Assembly: GCA_016630955.3 (NCBI GenBank)
Contig: CM049991.1
Coordinates: 1,302,001-1,366,000, forward strand
Direction of reading: 5' to 3'
DNA: 64,000 nt
Origin: Didymella arachidicola
Taxonomy: Eukaryota; Ascomycota; Dothideomycetes; Pleosporales; Didymellaceae
The translations under genes and the position numbers were made by a program. The notes below the pieces were generated by a model. It was not told the DNA's origin. It saw only the letters and a program-made list of their open reading frames with translations, and ran no database searches. This document shows, in pieces, positions 1 to 9,197 of the stretch (the first letter of the stretch is position 1; every line of letters starts with the position of its first letter).

Positions 1-2890
1 GTGCAGCAAATAGATATTGAGAAGAAAGAGAAGAGGGCAGCGGTACAAGGCAAAGCCCCAGAGGTCCATGATGCTTTCGCTGACTGGCGAGTAACACCTA
101 CCAGCAATGGATCTCGCAATGCTGGTCTGTCCCGGTCTACCAGCAACTTGAGTCGTGGCACTTCACATAGTAGTGGTACGAATGGCAGCGGCAATCGACC
201 ACGCATGAACACAATCTACTCCGAAACATCGAATCACGGGAGACCGTCCAAGAGTTCCACGAGCGGCGGAGCCTCGATCTCTGATCATTCAGCCAAAGGC
301 AGAGAAACGACGAAGTTTCAGGCGAATGGAAAGGAGACGAAGGCCCCAAGAGGTCGAGGCGGAGGCGTTCCCATCAAGTCCACGGCTGCGCCGACACCTG
401 CGCCTCCACATTTCCGAACTGAATCACCTGCCCCACGCCTCCTGAGCCACAGGAAAACATGGCTTGACTTCAAGATATGGGATGGTAGCAAAGAAGAGAT
501 GCGACCATACGGTGGCTTTCCGTTCGTACGTCAAGATGGCACCTGTCTTAATGATGATCTGACGACTTGCAGGATGAGGATATGCAAAACGGCAGTGTGT
601 TGATCTACTTCAAGGAGGAGCAGCTAGACGGAGACCATCCCATGCCTTCGATACGCGCCGAGCTTGATGTTCTCCAAAGCTCCGGGTCAAGTTGGCTCAC
701 CAATGCCCTGATGATGGGGCGTCTCGATGAAGACGAAGATGACTGGGCTTTGACTGCTGCAGATGAGTTCATGGCACCACCACGGCAACATGCGCAAGAT
801 GGAAGGATGCTTGGCCCAACAACACTTGGGGGTATGCCGCCGCCACCCTTGGACATAGACCATGTTTCTTTACGAGCGCCATCCAGGAGCGCCACTCGCA
901 CGCCGCAAATGTACGGGAACAGCAGCCGCTCGCCATCGTCTGCGCTTCTGCGATATGACAGTCAGCGCCACCCGACTCACGAAATCTGGTTTACTGCGCC
1001 TGGAGAGCTTCGGACCGTGCAGTCGCAGCGACTGCACCATGTCGCCATTCGAAACTTCTTCGCAATGCTACATGGCAAGCCGATAGTGGGGGCAGACGTA
1101 TTTGACATGCTCAGCACATTGCAGACGCAGATCCAAGTCATGTATGATCTGGACAACGATGTAAGGTCCACATCGCCCGCAGAGCGCAGCACACGAATGA
1201 TCATCAACTATCTCGGACAGTATGGTATCGACAGTGTCCGCAACGATACAAGACATGCATTGGCGCTCTTGGCCTGGGCTGAGCAGGACACCGTGCGATG
1301 GAGACAGGGCTATCTAGAGTGTTTCACGCATCTTGCAGGTGCAATTACACCACAGATTGAGGACACTGCTGAGTTCAAACGACTTTCGATCGTCACAAGG
1401 CGCAATCTTGGCATCGCTGCGAAGACTTTGCAGCTTCGAGTGATGGAGGCTGAGGAGAAACTAGCGAGTTTCGATTTTGCTGAATTGTGGAAAGACAGCC
1501 CGAAACTGATCAACGGACCTGTTCAGCAGAGCTACCAGGCTTTCCGACAGTTCCTCATCAACCATTACGGGAGGATATATGGGACGTGGCCTCCGTCTTC
1601 GCAAGGCACGTGGCTCAACCGCAAGACTGTTCTCGCGATGCAGAACGACTTTGGGTCTCTTTACGATTACCTTGTCAACCGCGATGTATACTGGAACCCT
1701 AGAGAGGAGCGCGCAAGCAGGAAGTGGGAGATGCAGCACCGCAAGACTGATGAGTTTGAGGCAGATTTACCGGAGCTAGGAATCACAGACATGCTGGTGA
1801 CGTTCGACGCGAAAGCTGGCTACGCGCATATACCGCATCCATACCCGCTGCTGCCACGAGAAGTCTCAAAGACACCGAAAGACAAGGAGAAGAAGAGCTT
1901 CTTCTCGTCGTTGAAGAAGGAAAAGACGAGGGACGCCACAAAGGACGCCAAGGCGCATCTGCAGCTCTCGATTGTATTCAGTGACGCAACGAACATCGAG
2001 AAGCTGGATGTGAACTTCAACGGTAAGCGCAACCAATGACTGTGGAGTCTTCTGCTGACAGCATAGGATCAACACTGATCGACAAGTTCGAGCAGTTCGA
2101 ATTGACAACCGACCTCAAGAACATCTCCCCACGCGAGGCTCGTCTTGGCCGCTGGGTCCTTCTCTACGGAATCCTGCAGGTGCTGTCCACGCTCTCCGTT
2201 GACGTCCAGGGCCTGAAGCACGTAGAAGGCGTCCGCTACTTCCTCTGCACCGACCTCAAGCGCTGCCCGGAGTGGGTCACAAACGGACAAAGCGACTTCC
2301 TCGAACCCACCCGGCAACGCTCCTGGTGCTGGCAGCGCGCCTGGGACCCAACACCGATCCGCAACGCGCCCGTCGAACTCGAAGCCGCGACCCCACCCCA
2401 CGACAGAGAAGGCTCCCCCCGCAACGCAGAACCCACGCACCGCCCCTCGCCCCCGCCCCAACGCCCGCTCCCAGCCTCGCCCCTCGACCTCGACGGCGCA
2501 ACCCTGGTCCAAAAGGACATGTCCCGCATCAGCGAGAAAATCTCCTCCCTCTCCATCTCCACCAACGCATCGCGCATGCTCCGCCAGGAATACGAGCGCC
2601 GCCGCGAAAACGAAAAAGTAATGGCGGCCGAATTCAAAAACCCCCGCACCAACGACGTCGGCGTCGACTACCGCCACCTGCGCACCGAGGCGTCGTACAG
2701 GACCCCGGACGATTTCAGGGATCTGTATGCGAATCGCCCGCTTCCTCCGCCGGGGAGCCCGCTTCGGAGCCCCGGGAGCGTGAGCACGGATTTGGCGGGT
2801 TATCCGTTCGAGATGGGGTTTCCGAGTCCGCCGGGGTATGGGCGGGAGAGAAGTGCGTCCAGACCCCCCGGGTACGGGGAGCGAGGTTAG
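1..2890 (+). CDS. Uncharacterised fungal protein, 3' part (DUF8004-like)
   Basis: Partial gene; the reading frame is open from base 1, so the true start lies left of the window. Exons are <1-525, 573-2022 and 2067-2890; both introns (47 and 44 bp) have GTACGT/GTAAGC donors and AG acceptors, and joining them keeps one frame, giving 932 visible residues. The first 140 or so residues are Ser/Thr/Pro-rich and look disordered. The folded part starts near KTWLDFKIWDG and continues through a helical region. The last 200 residues are again Pro- and Arg-rich. I see no signal peptide or membrane segment. The layout resembles large cytoplasmic fungal proteins annotated with a DUF8004 domain, recalled from memory and not searched. 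Function unknown. Confidence 0.75.
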
Positions 2891-3315
2891 AGCGGGGTGA
2901 GGAGGGAGAGGGGGGTGTATGAGAGGGGGTAGGCAGTGAGGGGTTTGAGCGTGGTGGGTTACGGGGGTGCGTTGGGATGGTAAAAAGTCTGCTTTTGGTT
3001 CTGGGACGAGTAAAGTGAAGATGGGATGTCATGTATGGCGTGGGTTTTGTGATGGATACCGTTTCAACACCTCTTGACAATACGCCTCCCTGCTTGCTTA
3101 AGCGCGGTGGTGCTAATGTAGAGACTGATGTGCGTGCTTCCATCACACCAGCGATGGCAATTTTTTTTTTCGCGCTTAGATGTATTCCTGTTGTACTTGT
3201 CATCACTCCTGGTATCGTTATTTCGTACTCGATATCATCCAAGGCCCCTGCCTACAGACTGTAACTCTGAATTTCTTCCTCTCTGAACGGCAAGACAACC
3301 ACAGCACAATACCCT
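2891..3315. other. Intergenic region between convergent genes
   Basis: Holds the 3' ends of two convergent genes. There is a G-rich stretch just after the stop at 2890 and a run of T near 3162-3171. I see no gene or convincing structure in it. Confidence 0.6.
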
Positions 3316-5730
3316 TCACACACCCCGCCCCTCGTCGCGCTTCACCCTGAAAAACGCGAGCTTCGCGAACCGGCCTAGACTAGCCCAGAAATAGCGGCCA
3401 GCGGGGTGTTCGGATATACGCTCCAGCAGCTTGACGACTGCGGATCTGACGTCTGGTCGCGGGTGGAATAGGCCGAGGCTGAGGTAGAACAGGCCTGTGT
3501 TGGTCTCTGGGATGACGGAGAGGAGTTGCAGGATGGTGTCGTATTGTAACTTCGGGCCGGGGCGGCGCTCGGGGTCGTTGTGCAGCGTGAGGTGCTGGAC
3601 GGCGGTGGGGAGGTCAGTATCCGAGGACGGGCTCGGTGTGCCGGCTTCTTCGACGCAGCACGCGAGGGCGAGGTATATGGCCGCGGACTGGTCGTGGGAG
3701 AGCTTCAGACATCTTAGTTTGTCGTGCTGGTGGTGCAGGTCGATGCCGCGGACGGGCCGCTTGTTCCAGTAGCGGGCGAGGTCCTGGACGCACGTGTAGT
3801 AGCTGCGGGTGCTGCGCCAGCCCTCGATGCGGTGCACGTTTGCGGCGAGCTCGCGCAGGCGGGCGTGGTCGTCGGGCCAGACGTAGCCGTGGCCCTGGAC
3901 GGCGTAGGCGCCGGCGTCGGTTTCGTGGGAGCCGACGTACAGGGCGCTTGCGCCGAAGACGGTTTCCTCGAAGGCGGCGGCGATGCGGGTGAATTTCAGC
4001 ACCCAGGAGCGCCACTTTGCGCGGATGGCGTTCTCGCCCTGCCGGTTGGCGATGGCTTGAAGCATGCTTTCCATAAAGGCGTTGTCGCCGGTGGTGTCGA
4101 CGCCGCTGACGGGGATGCCGTGCTGCTGGAAGTAGAGCGAGCCGTCGGTGGGCGAAGCGGGCTCGATGCGGTTGCTGATTTTCATGCGGCCGGTGGGGAG
4201 GTCGCAGAGAACGTCCCACCACTCGGGCTTGAAGGAGAAGGTGGGGTTTGTGACGCCGGCGATGAAGCCGGGGACTTTGAGGAGGTCGTCGACTTTGGTC
4301 AGGTCGGTGTAGGGGAAGGCGTGGCGGACGAAGCCACGCAGGATGCCGCCCGAGGCCAATGCACAGGCTGCGAGCACGGCCTCGGCGACTTCGCTGGAGG
4401 GCCGGTTGTGGCCGATGAAGATGATGCGCTTTTGGGTGAGGAGGGCGTTGACGAGGACGATGATGGGGTGGGTGTATGCGCCGCTGGTGGTGAGGTGTGG
4501 GTGGAGGGCGAAGGGCTGGGGTTGTGTTGCGTGGGGCGTGGAGAAGGTCTGGATGAGCTTGATGAGGGAGAAGTCGCCGACCGTCTCCGGGCTCGGGGCA
4601 GAGGGGACTTTGACGGGCACGGGTATGCCGTTGTAGTTGATCTTGGACTCGAACTCGTGGGTGTCGCGGGGAAGTATGTAGGGGATGCGCTTTGGGTGGG
4701 ATTCGGCGGACGAGAGCGAGGTCCTCTCGGCGTCGATTGCCTTTTGCTGGCGGATCATGTGCTCAAACTTCTCGATGAACATATCCTTGGCGTCGGTGGC
4801 GTGCAGCACAAAGGCTTCCAGGGTGGAGAGCTTGGGCAGCAGCGACAGATCCATGGCATTGAGGGCGTTGTAGAGCGAGGCGAGCGTCTCGATGACGGGG
4901 TGTCGAAAGTACTCCTCGAGTGCTAGGAGCAGCAGAGGCTTGTAGATGTGCAGGAACGAGTGGCGGGTGCAGATGGCCATGGCTTTGACGACGGCGCCGC
5001 GCTTGACCGTGTTGTCCTGCTTGGTGTTGACGAGGTTGAGGACGTAGACGAGGGGTGGGCCGTCGGGATCTGCGTCTTCTGCGGCCTCTGTGGTGTCGTC
5101 GCTGTGGTCGTCGTCGTCGTCGTCGTCTGCACCGTCTTCTTCGGCGGCTTCGGCGTCTTCGGCGTCGTCCTCAGCATTCGCTGTACCATCGACCCCCTCT
5201 TTCCGGCGTCTGCGCTTGCGGCGGCGGGCTCTCCGGGCGTCCTTGTCGTCGTCGTCGGTGGTGGTGTCCTTGTGCAGGAAGAAGATGGTCCAGTCCTGGG
5301 CGCGCGAGTGGACCTGGTCCGGCAGCATCAGCTCGGCCAGGGTGGTCTCGTCGCCGCTGATGGCGGCCGGGTACTGGTTCTCCATGACGGAGCCGCGGTC
5401 AATGTCGAAGGAGGCGACGAGGATGTACTCGACATGGCGCTCGACCGAGTCGGCGGGGTACTGGGTGCGCAGCCTGCTCATGGCGGGGGCGGCGGCGGTG
5501 TGCTCTGGGGCCGAGGAGCGCGTCGAGGGCGGCGCCTGGTCGCGGTCGTCGTGCTCGGGGACCCTCTGGGGCTGCGGGGAGCGGGCTTTCCTGGGGTCGC
5601 TGCGCTCGTTGCGCACCGAGACGGACGGCGAGCGCGCGGGCGGGAACGACGAGAACGAGGGCTGCCGCTGGAGGCCGCCGGGCAGCGCGGGGCTCGTCGC
5701 GGCGGGTCTCTGCGACGCGACGTCGGCCAT
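3316..5730 (-). CDS. Afi1/SPA-type polarity protein (Arf3-interacting, DENN-like)
   Basis: Single-exon gene, 804 residues from the ATG at 5730; the longer open frame to 6321 is only read-through into the promoter. After a disordered Ser/Pro-rich N-terminus, the segment around RHVEYILVASFDIDRGS matches the start of the Afi1 docking domain. It is followed by a basic/acidic low-complexity insert (Arg/Lys cluster, then runs of Asp and Glu near 5090-5250) and then the SPA (stabilisation of polarity axis) region with LLTQKRIIFIGHNRPSSEV. In yeast Afi1 binds the small GTPase Arf3 and helps keep polarity at the bud cortex; a role at hyphal tips is inferred. It shares a 309-bp promoter region with the divergent EF-hand gene. 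Confidence 0.82.
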   Translation of the reverse strand: MADVASQRPAATSPALPGGLQRQPSFSSFPPARSPSVSVRNERSDPRKARSPQPQRVPEHDDRDQAPPSTRSSAPEHTAAAPAMSRLRTQYPADSVERHVEYILVASFDIDRGSVMENQYPAAISGDETTLAELMLPDQVHSRAQDWTIFFLHKDTTTDDDDKDARRARRRKRRRRKEGVDGTANAEDDAEDAEAAEEDGADDDDDDDHSDDTTEAAEDADPDGPPLVYVLNLVNTKQDNTVKRGAVVKAMAICTRHSFLHIYKPLLLLALEEYFRHPVIETLASLYNALNAMDLSLLPKLSTLEAFVLHATDAKDMFIEKFEHMIRQQKAIDAERTSLSSAESHPKRIPYILPRDTHEFESKINYNGIPVPVKVPSAPSPETVGDFSLIKLIQTFSTPHATQPQPFALHPHLTTSGAYTHPIIVLVNALLTQKRIIFIGHNRPSSEVAEAVLAACALASGGILRGFVRHAFPYTDLTKVDDLLKVPGFIAGVTNPTFSFKPEWWDVLCDLPTGRMKISNRIEPASPTDGSLYFQQHGIPVSGVDTTGDNAFMESMLQAIANRQGENAIRAKWRSWVLKFTRIAAAFEETVFGASALYVGSHETDAGAYAVQGHGYVWPDDHARLRELAANVHRIEGWRSTRSYYTCVQDLARYWNKRPVRGIDLHHQHDKLRCLKLSHDQSAAIYLALACCVEEAGTPSPSSDTDLPTAVQHLTLHNDPERRPGPKLQYDTILQLLSVIPETNTGLFYLSLGLFHPRPDVRSAVVKLLERISEHPAGRYFWASLGRFAKLAFFRVKRDEGRGV

Positions 5731-5770
5731 GGTGTTGCGGAGTGTTGCGGGGTGTTGCGGGGTGTTGCGG
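5731..5770. repeat. 10-bp tandem repeat, four copies
   Basis: Four head-to-tail units reading GGTGTTGCGG or AGTGTTGCGG, with two decayed units after them (5771-5790). It abuts the start codon of the Afi1-like gene, so it would lie in that mRNA's 5' leader. Confidence 0.9.
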
Positions 5771-6039
5771 AGTGTCCCTGCGTGTTCCTGCATCCGAGGC
5801 CCTCCTCTCGTCTGCAATGCGCTGCGACGCGCGAGAGCCCCACACCGCGCACAGGACAGGGGACGGCTGGAGTGGGCCCTGGCCGCATCCGGCGCTTGTC
5901 GGGCGGACGCTTGGCGGGCGGTTGCTGGGGCGGGCGCCGGCGTCAACACGCCCAAACAGTGTTTCGCTGCACCGCCGCCGCATCGAGACGACCTCGACGA
6001 CCTCGACGACCCACACGATCCGGCCAGAGACACAACACC
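5731..6039. promoter_or_regulatory. Bidirectional promoter region, Afi1-like / myosin light chain-like
   Basis: The 309 bp between the two divergent ATGs must hold both promoters and 5' leaders. It contains the 10-bp tandem repeat at 5731-5770 directly upstream of the minus-strand ATG and a CGACGACCT-rich stretch near 5985-6012. No TATA box is obvious. Confidence 0.6.
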
Positions 6040-7380
6040 ATGGTATGCATGCACTCGCGGCGCCTTGCATGCCCGCACAGCCACAGCGACGCACAAAATA
6101 CTAACGCGCTGCAGTCGGCGCCCACCGACGCAAAGCCCTCGCCGCTCTTCTTCAACAGCGCCCGCGGCTCGCGCCAGTCGCCCTTTGGCCGTCCGGGCTC
6201 CATCCGCCAGGGCTCGCCGTCGACAGCCCGGCCCTCGACCCCGACCAGCTCGCCGCTCAAGCCCACCACGCCGACGCCCGCACCGCTGCGCCACGCCACG
6301 ACGAGCAATGCCTCGCAGCACGCCCCGCCCTGGCTGAAGACGGCCGGCACCCCCAGTGCAGGAGACCCGCCCAGCTCGCCCTCGCAGCTGCGCTCGCCGT
6401 CGAGAGAGCTGCGCTCGCCGTCGAGAGAGCTGCGCTCGCCGTCACGGGAGCCGCAGTCGCCCGGGCCCCAGCTGCGCTCGCCCGCCCGCGAACGAACTCC
6501 CTTTGATCACGCACGCACAAACTCAGGCTCTACCAGCGCCACAGTACGGCCCCTCAGCACAGCATCCCTCGCTGCGAGGTTCGAGGGCGGGAGAGAGCGA
6601 TCCAGCACCCCGCCGCTCGCTGCGAGGCTCGACGGAGGAAGGGAGCGATCCAGCACACCGCCACTCGTCGAGAAAGCAGTCGGGATGACCATCGAGAAGC
6701 CTGTCGACAAGGCTATCGACAAGGCTATCGAAACGCCCATCTCACCACCCATCGAGACACCCGTCTCACCACTCAAGCCTGCACCTGCTCCTGCTCCTGC
6801 TCCTGCTGAGACGAGGCCAACAGTCCACCGCCCCGCCCGGCCGGCCATGATCCGCCAGACCACCAGCGACGCCCTCTCCAAACTACCCCCGCCGCTCCTC
6901 CACAGCATGCGCGAGTCCTTCAGCGTCATGGACCGCGACGACGACGGCCACGTCAACGCCGCCGACGTCGCCGACATGCTCTCCCAGCTTGGGCTCTCCG
7001 CCACCCCCTCCACCCTCGCCGCCTACTTCAACGGCGCCCCCTCCATCAACCTCGCCACCTACCTCAACACCCTGTCCGACCTGCTCGGCGCCCTGTCGCG
7101 CCCCAACGAGCTCACCGCCGCCTTTGAGGCCTTCGACGACGCCGACGACGGCCAGATCGACCTCGCCGAGCTCAAGGACGCCCTGCTGCACACCGCCCCC
7201 GACCCCGGCGACCACCGCCTGACCGACCGCGAGATCGACATGGTTGTCGACGGCTTCAGCGGCCGCAGGGCCTTTGGGAAGGGTGCGAAGGGCCTGGGAC
7301 GGGGGGAAGTGTTTCGCTATCAGGAGTTTATGGCTAGTCTGACGGGCGGTGGCGAGCATGGCCCTCCTGCGCAGGCGTAG
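6040..7380 (+). CDS. Myosin regulatory light chain-like EF-hand protein with long N-terminus
   Basis: Exon 1 is only the start codon (6040-6042). A 72-bp intron (6043-6114; GTATGC donor, TACTAAC branch site, GCTGCAG acceptor) joins it to 6115-7380, giving 422 residues. Residues 1-250 are Ser/Pro/Arg-rich and disordered, with LRSPSRE repeats and two copies of a GGRERSSTPPL block. The C-terminal 160 residues carry an EF-hand loop near residue 274 (DRDDDGHVNAAD), a second loop near 342 (DDADDGQIDLAE) and a third degenerate hand, the layout of regulatory light chains such as fission yeast Rlc1. Light chains of this kind bind the neck of class II myosin at the division ring. The long N-terminus is much bigger than the typical light chain, so another calmodulin-like role is possible. 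Confidence 0.75.
   Translation: MVCMHSRRLACPHSHSDAQNTNALQSAPTDAKPSPLFFNSARGSRQSPFGRPGSIRQGSPSTARPSTPTSSPLKPTTPTPAPLRHATTSNASQHAPPWLKTAGTPSAGDPPSSPSQLRSPSRELRSPSRELRSPSREPQSPGPQLRSPARERTPFDHARTNSGSTSATVRPLSTASLAARFEGGRERSSTPPLAARLDGGRERSSTPPLVEKAVGMTIEKPVDKAIDKAIETPISPPIETPVSPLKPAPAPAPAPAETRPTVHRPARPAMIRQTTSDALSKLPPPLLHSMRESFSVMDRDDDGHVNAADVADMLSQLGLSATPSTLAAYFNGAPSINLATYLNTLSDLLGALSRPNELTAAFEAFDDADDGQIDLAELKDALLHTAPDPGDHRLTDREIDMVVDGFSGRRAFGKGAKGLGRGEVFRYQEFMASLTGGGEHGPPAQA
6388..6480 (+). repeat. In-frame LRSPSRE coding repeat
   Basis: A 21-bp unit encoding LRSPSRE is repeated three times almost exactly, with a fourth variant (LRSPARE) after a short spacer. It lies in the disordered N-terminal part of the EF-hand protein. 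Confidence 0.85.
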
Positions 7381-7849
7381 GTAGATAGGATGGGATGGAG
7401 GAGAGGAGACGGGCAGTAAGAGAGATTGAACGAGTTTGCCAATTAACAAGGATACCTCACTTTATCACGGCGTTGGAATGTGCATCTTGAACTCGTCCTG
7501 ACTTTGATGTTATTAACGCTTTACCATTACGTCTTGTCAAGAATGCACAAGTGTGGGTGAATATTTATAGTAAATCAGTTGTTGAATATTTTAGTTATTA
7601 GTTATTGAATGTTCATAGTAGATTAGTTGTTGAATATGTATAGTTATTAGTTGTTGAATATATATAGTCATTAGTTGTTGAATATTCATAGTAGATCAGT
7701 TATACGAGTGCTTCATATGGTTGACGTTCAGAATGATTATGTCAGACGCCCCGACCACACCCGACGCCCGACCACGCCCGTGCGCGCTGGCGACGCAGCT
7801 TAGCTGTCCTCTGGCACCACTCGAGCTTGCATCACTCTCCACGTCCACC
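7381..7849. other. Intergenic region with AT-rich repeats
   Basis: Holds the 3' region of the EF-hand gene and the promoter of the Swp1 gene. Much of the middle is an AT-rich imperfect repeat, described separately. Confidence 0.6.
7555..7705. repeat. AT-rich imperfect tandem repeat
   Basis: The motif TTAGTTGTTGAATAT followed by a short ATAGT-containing spacer recurs about five times with substitutions. It stands out against GC-rich neighbours and may be a decayed minisatellite. Confidence 0.75.
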
Positions 7850-8812
7850 ATGAAGCTCTCTCTCGGTCTCGTCTCTTCGCTGCTGCTCTCAGGCGCGTCA
7901 ATTGCCTCAGCGGCCGCCTGGAGCTTCCAGGATGCCACCGTTGCCATTGCCAGCAAAGGCGCTGGCGTCGGCGGAGCTGCGAAGAACAAGTAAGCTCGTA
8001 GCCATAACCATAGAAACGCCAGACTAACCTCCTCCCCAGGCTCAGCGCCACGTCCCCCCTCTCCAAGACAGTCGCCCTGGGCGCCACCGACTCGCTCAAG
8101 CTCGACCTCACAACCGTCGACGGAAAGACGGCGAAGCGGCCGCACCAGGCCTTCCTCACCCTGACCGACCCGGCCAGCGGACTCGAGGAGTCGTTCGTGC
8201 TCAGCGTCAAGGACAGCGGCAAGGCCAAGGTCTCGCTGGTACGCAGCACCTTCAATGGCACCCACCACATCTAACCACGCCTAGACACACAAGGACCTGC
8301 CCCACCAATTCCTCACAGCCTCGAAGCCCATCCCCGCCTCCATCGTCATCGGCGCATTCGGCTCGTCCACACCCTACAAGCAGAAGGTCTTCGACCTGAC
8401 CGTCTCCCGCGACCCCAACGTCCCGCTCGCCGTCCCCGAGCCGCCGCTCCGCTACGCCGCCGACGCCGAGATCCACCACATCTTCCGCGAAGACCCCAAG
8501 TCGCCGCCCAAGCTCATCACCATCGTCTTCGCTGCCGCCGTCGCTGCTGCCCTGCCCGTTCTGCTCGGCCTCTGGGCAACCCTCGGTGCCAACGTGAGCC
8601 ACGCCGGCAAGGCCCTCGGCGCCGCTCCCATTTCCCACGCTCTCTTCTACGGCTCCATCATCGCCATGGAGGGCGTCTTCTTCCTGTACTACACCACCTG
8701 GAACCTCTTCCAGACGCTGCCTGCCGCGGCTATTGTCGCCGTCGTCGCCTTTCTGAGCGGCAGCCGCGCCCTGTCCGAGGTCCAGGAGCGCCGTCTGGCT
8801 GGTCTGCGGTAA
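7850..8812 (+). CDS. SWP1: Oligosaccharyltransferase subunit Swp1/ribophorin II
   Basis: Exons 7850-7989, 8040-8238 and 8285-8812 give 288 residues; both introns (50 and 46 bp) have CTAAC branch sites. A signal peptide covers about residues 1-22 (MKLSLGLVSSLLLSGASIASA). A beta-rich lumenal domain follows, then three hydrophobic segments near the C-terminus (LITIVFAAAVAAALPVLLGL, the HALFYGSIIAMEGVFFLYY segment and LPAAAIVAVVAFLSG). Length, layout and the short cytosolic tail fit Swp1/ribophorin II, a non-catalytic subunit of the ER complex that transfers the dolichol-linked glycan to Asn in nascent proteins. Confidence 0.9.
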
Positions 8813-9197
8813 ACTAACCAGAAGACGATGGAAGTGAGAAGTCTGGTGGCATATGATATGAGCGTTTTTGGGCATTAAAAGAGCAAGAGCTCACAGGCAC
8901 GGTTTTGACGGTGCATGAAGGAACACGTCACGGATAGACGAGACGACGAATGAAGTGAATTTCAACGGTCGCGGTCCCTTCGACCGGCATTCCCATCCAC
9001 AAACAGTGCATACGCCTCAGCCTGATATTCGCTTACTGTTCGTGCGTCACTCTGCTGAATGGCGCGTGTGCATCATGCACAGCCCCCACTTTCAGCCTGC
9101 TCCGCCTCTTCTTCAGTCTCTCTTGAATCAACCCCCAGTGCGCTGAACTATTCCATGCATACATCTTACCATCACGGACACATCAACGACAGCAGCA
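8813..9197. other. Intergenic region
   Basis: 3' region of the Swp1 gene followed by the promoter and leader of the kinase gene. I see nothing distinctive in it. Confidence 0.6.

Noticed and set aside
3724..4926. 400-codon open frame on the + strand opposite the Afi1-like gene
   Set aside because: Long antisense frames are expected in GC-rich genes; the translation is Gly/Asp/Val-rich low complexity without domains.
5743..6321. N-terminal extension of the Afi1-like frame (residues before the ATG at 5730)
   Set aside because: It is translated tandem repeat and promoter sequence overlapping the divergent gene, with no family similarity.
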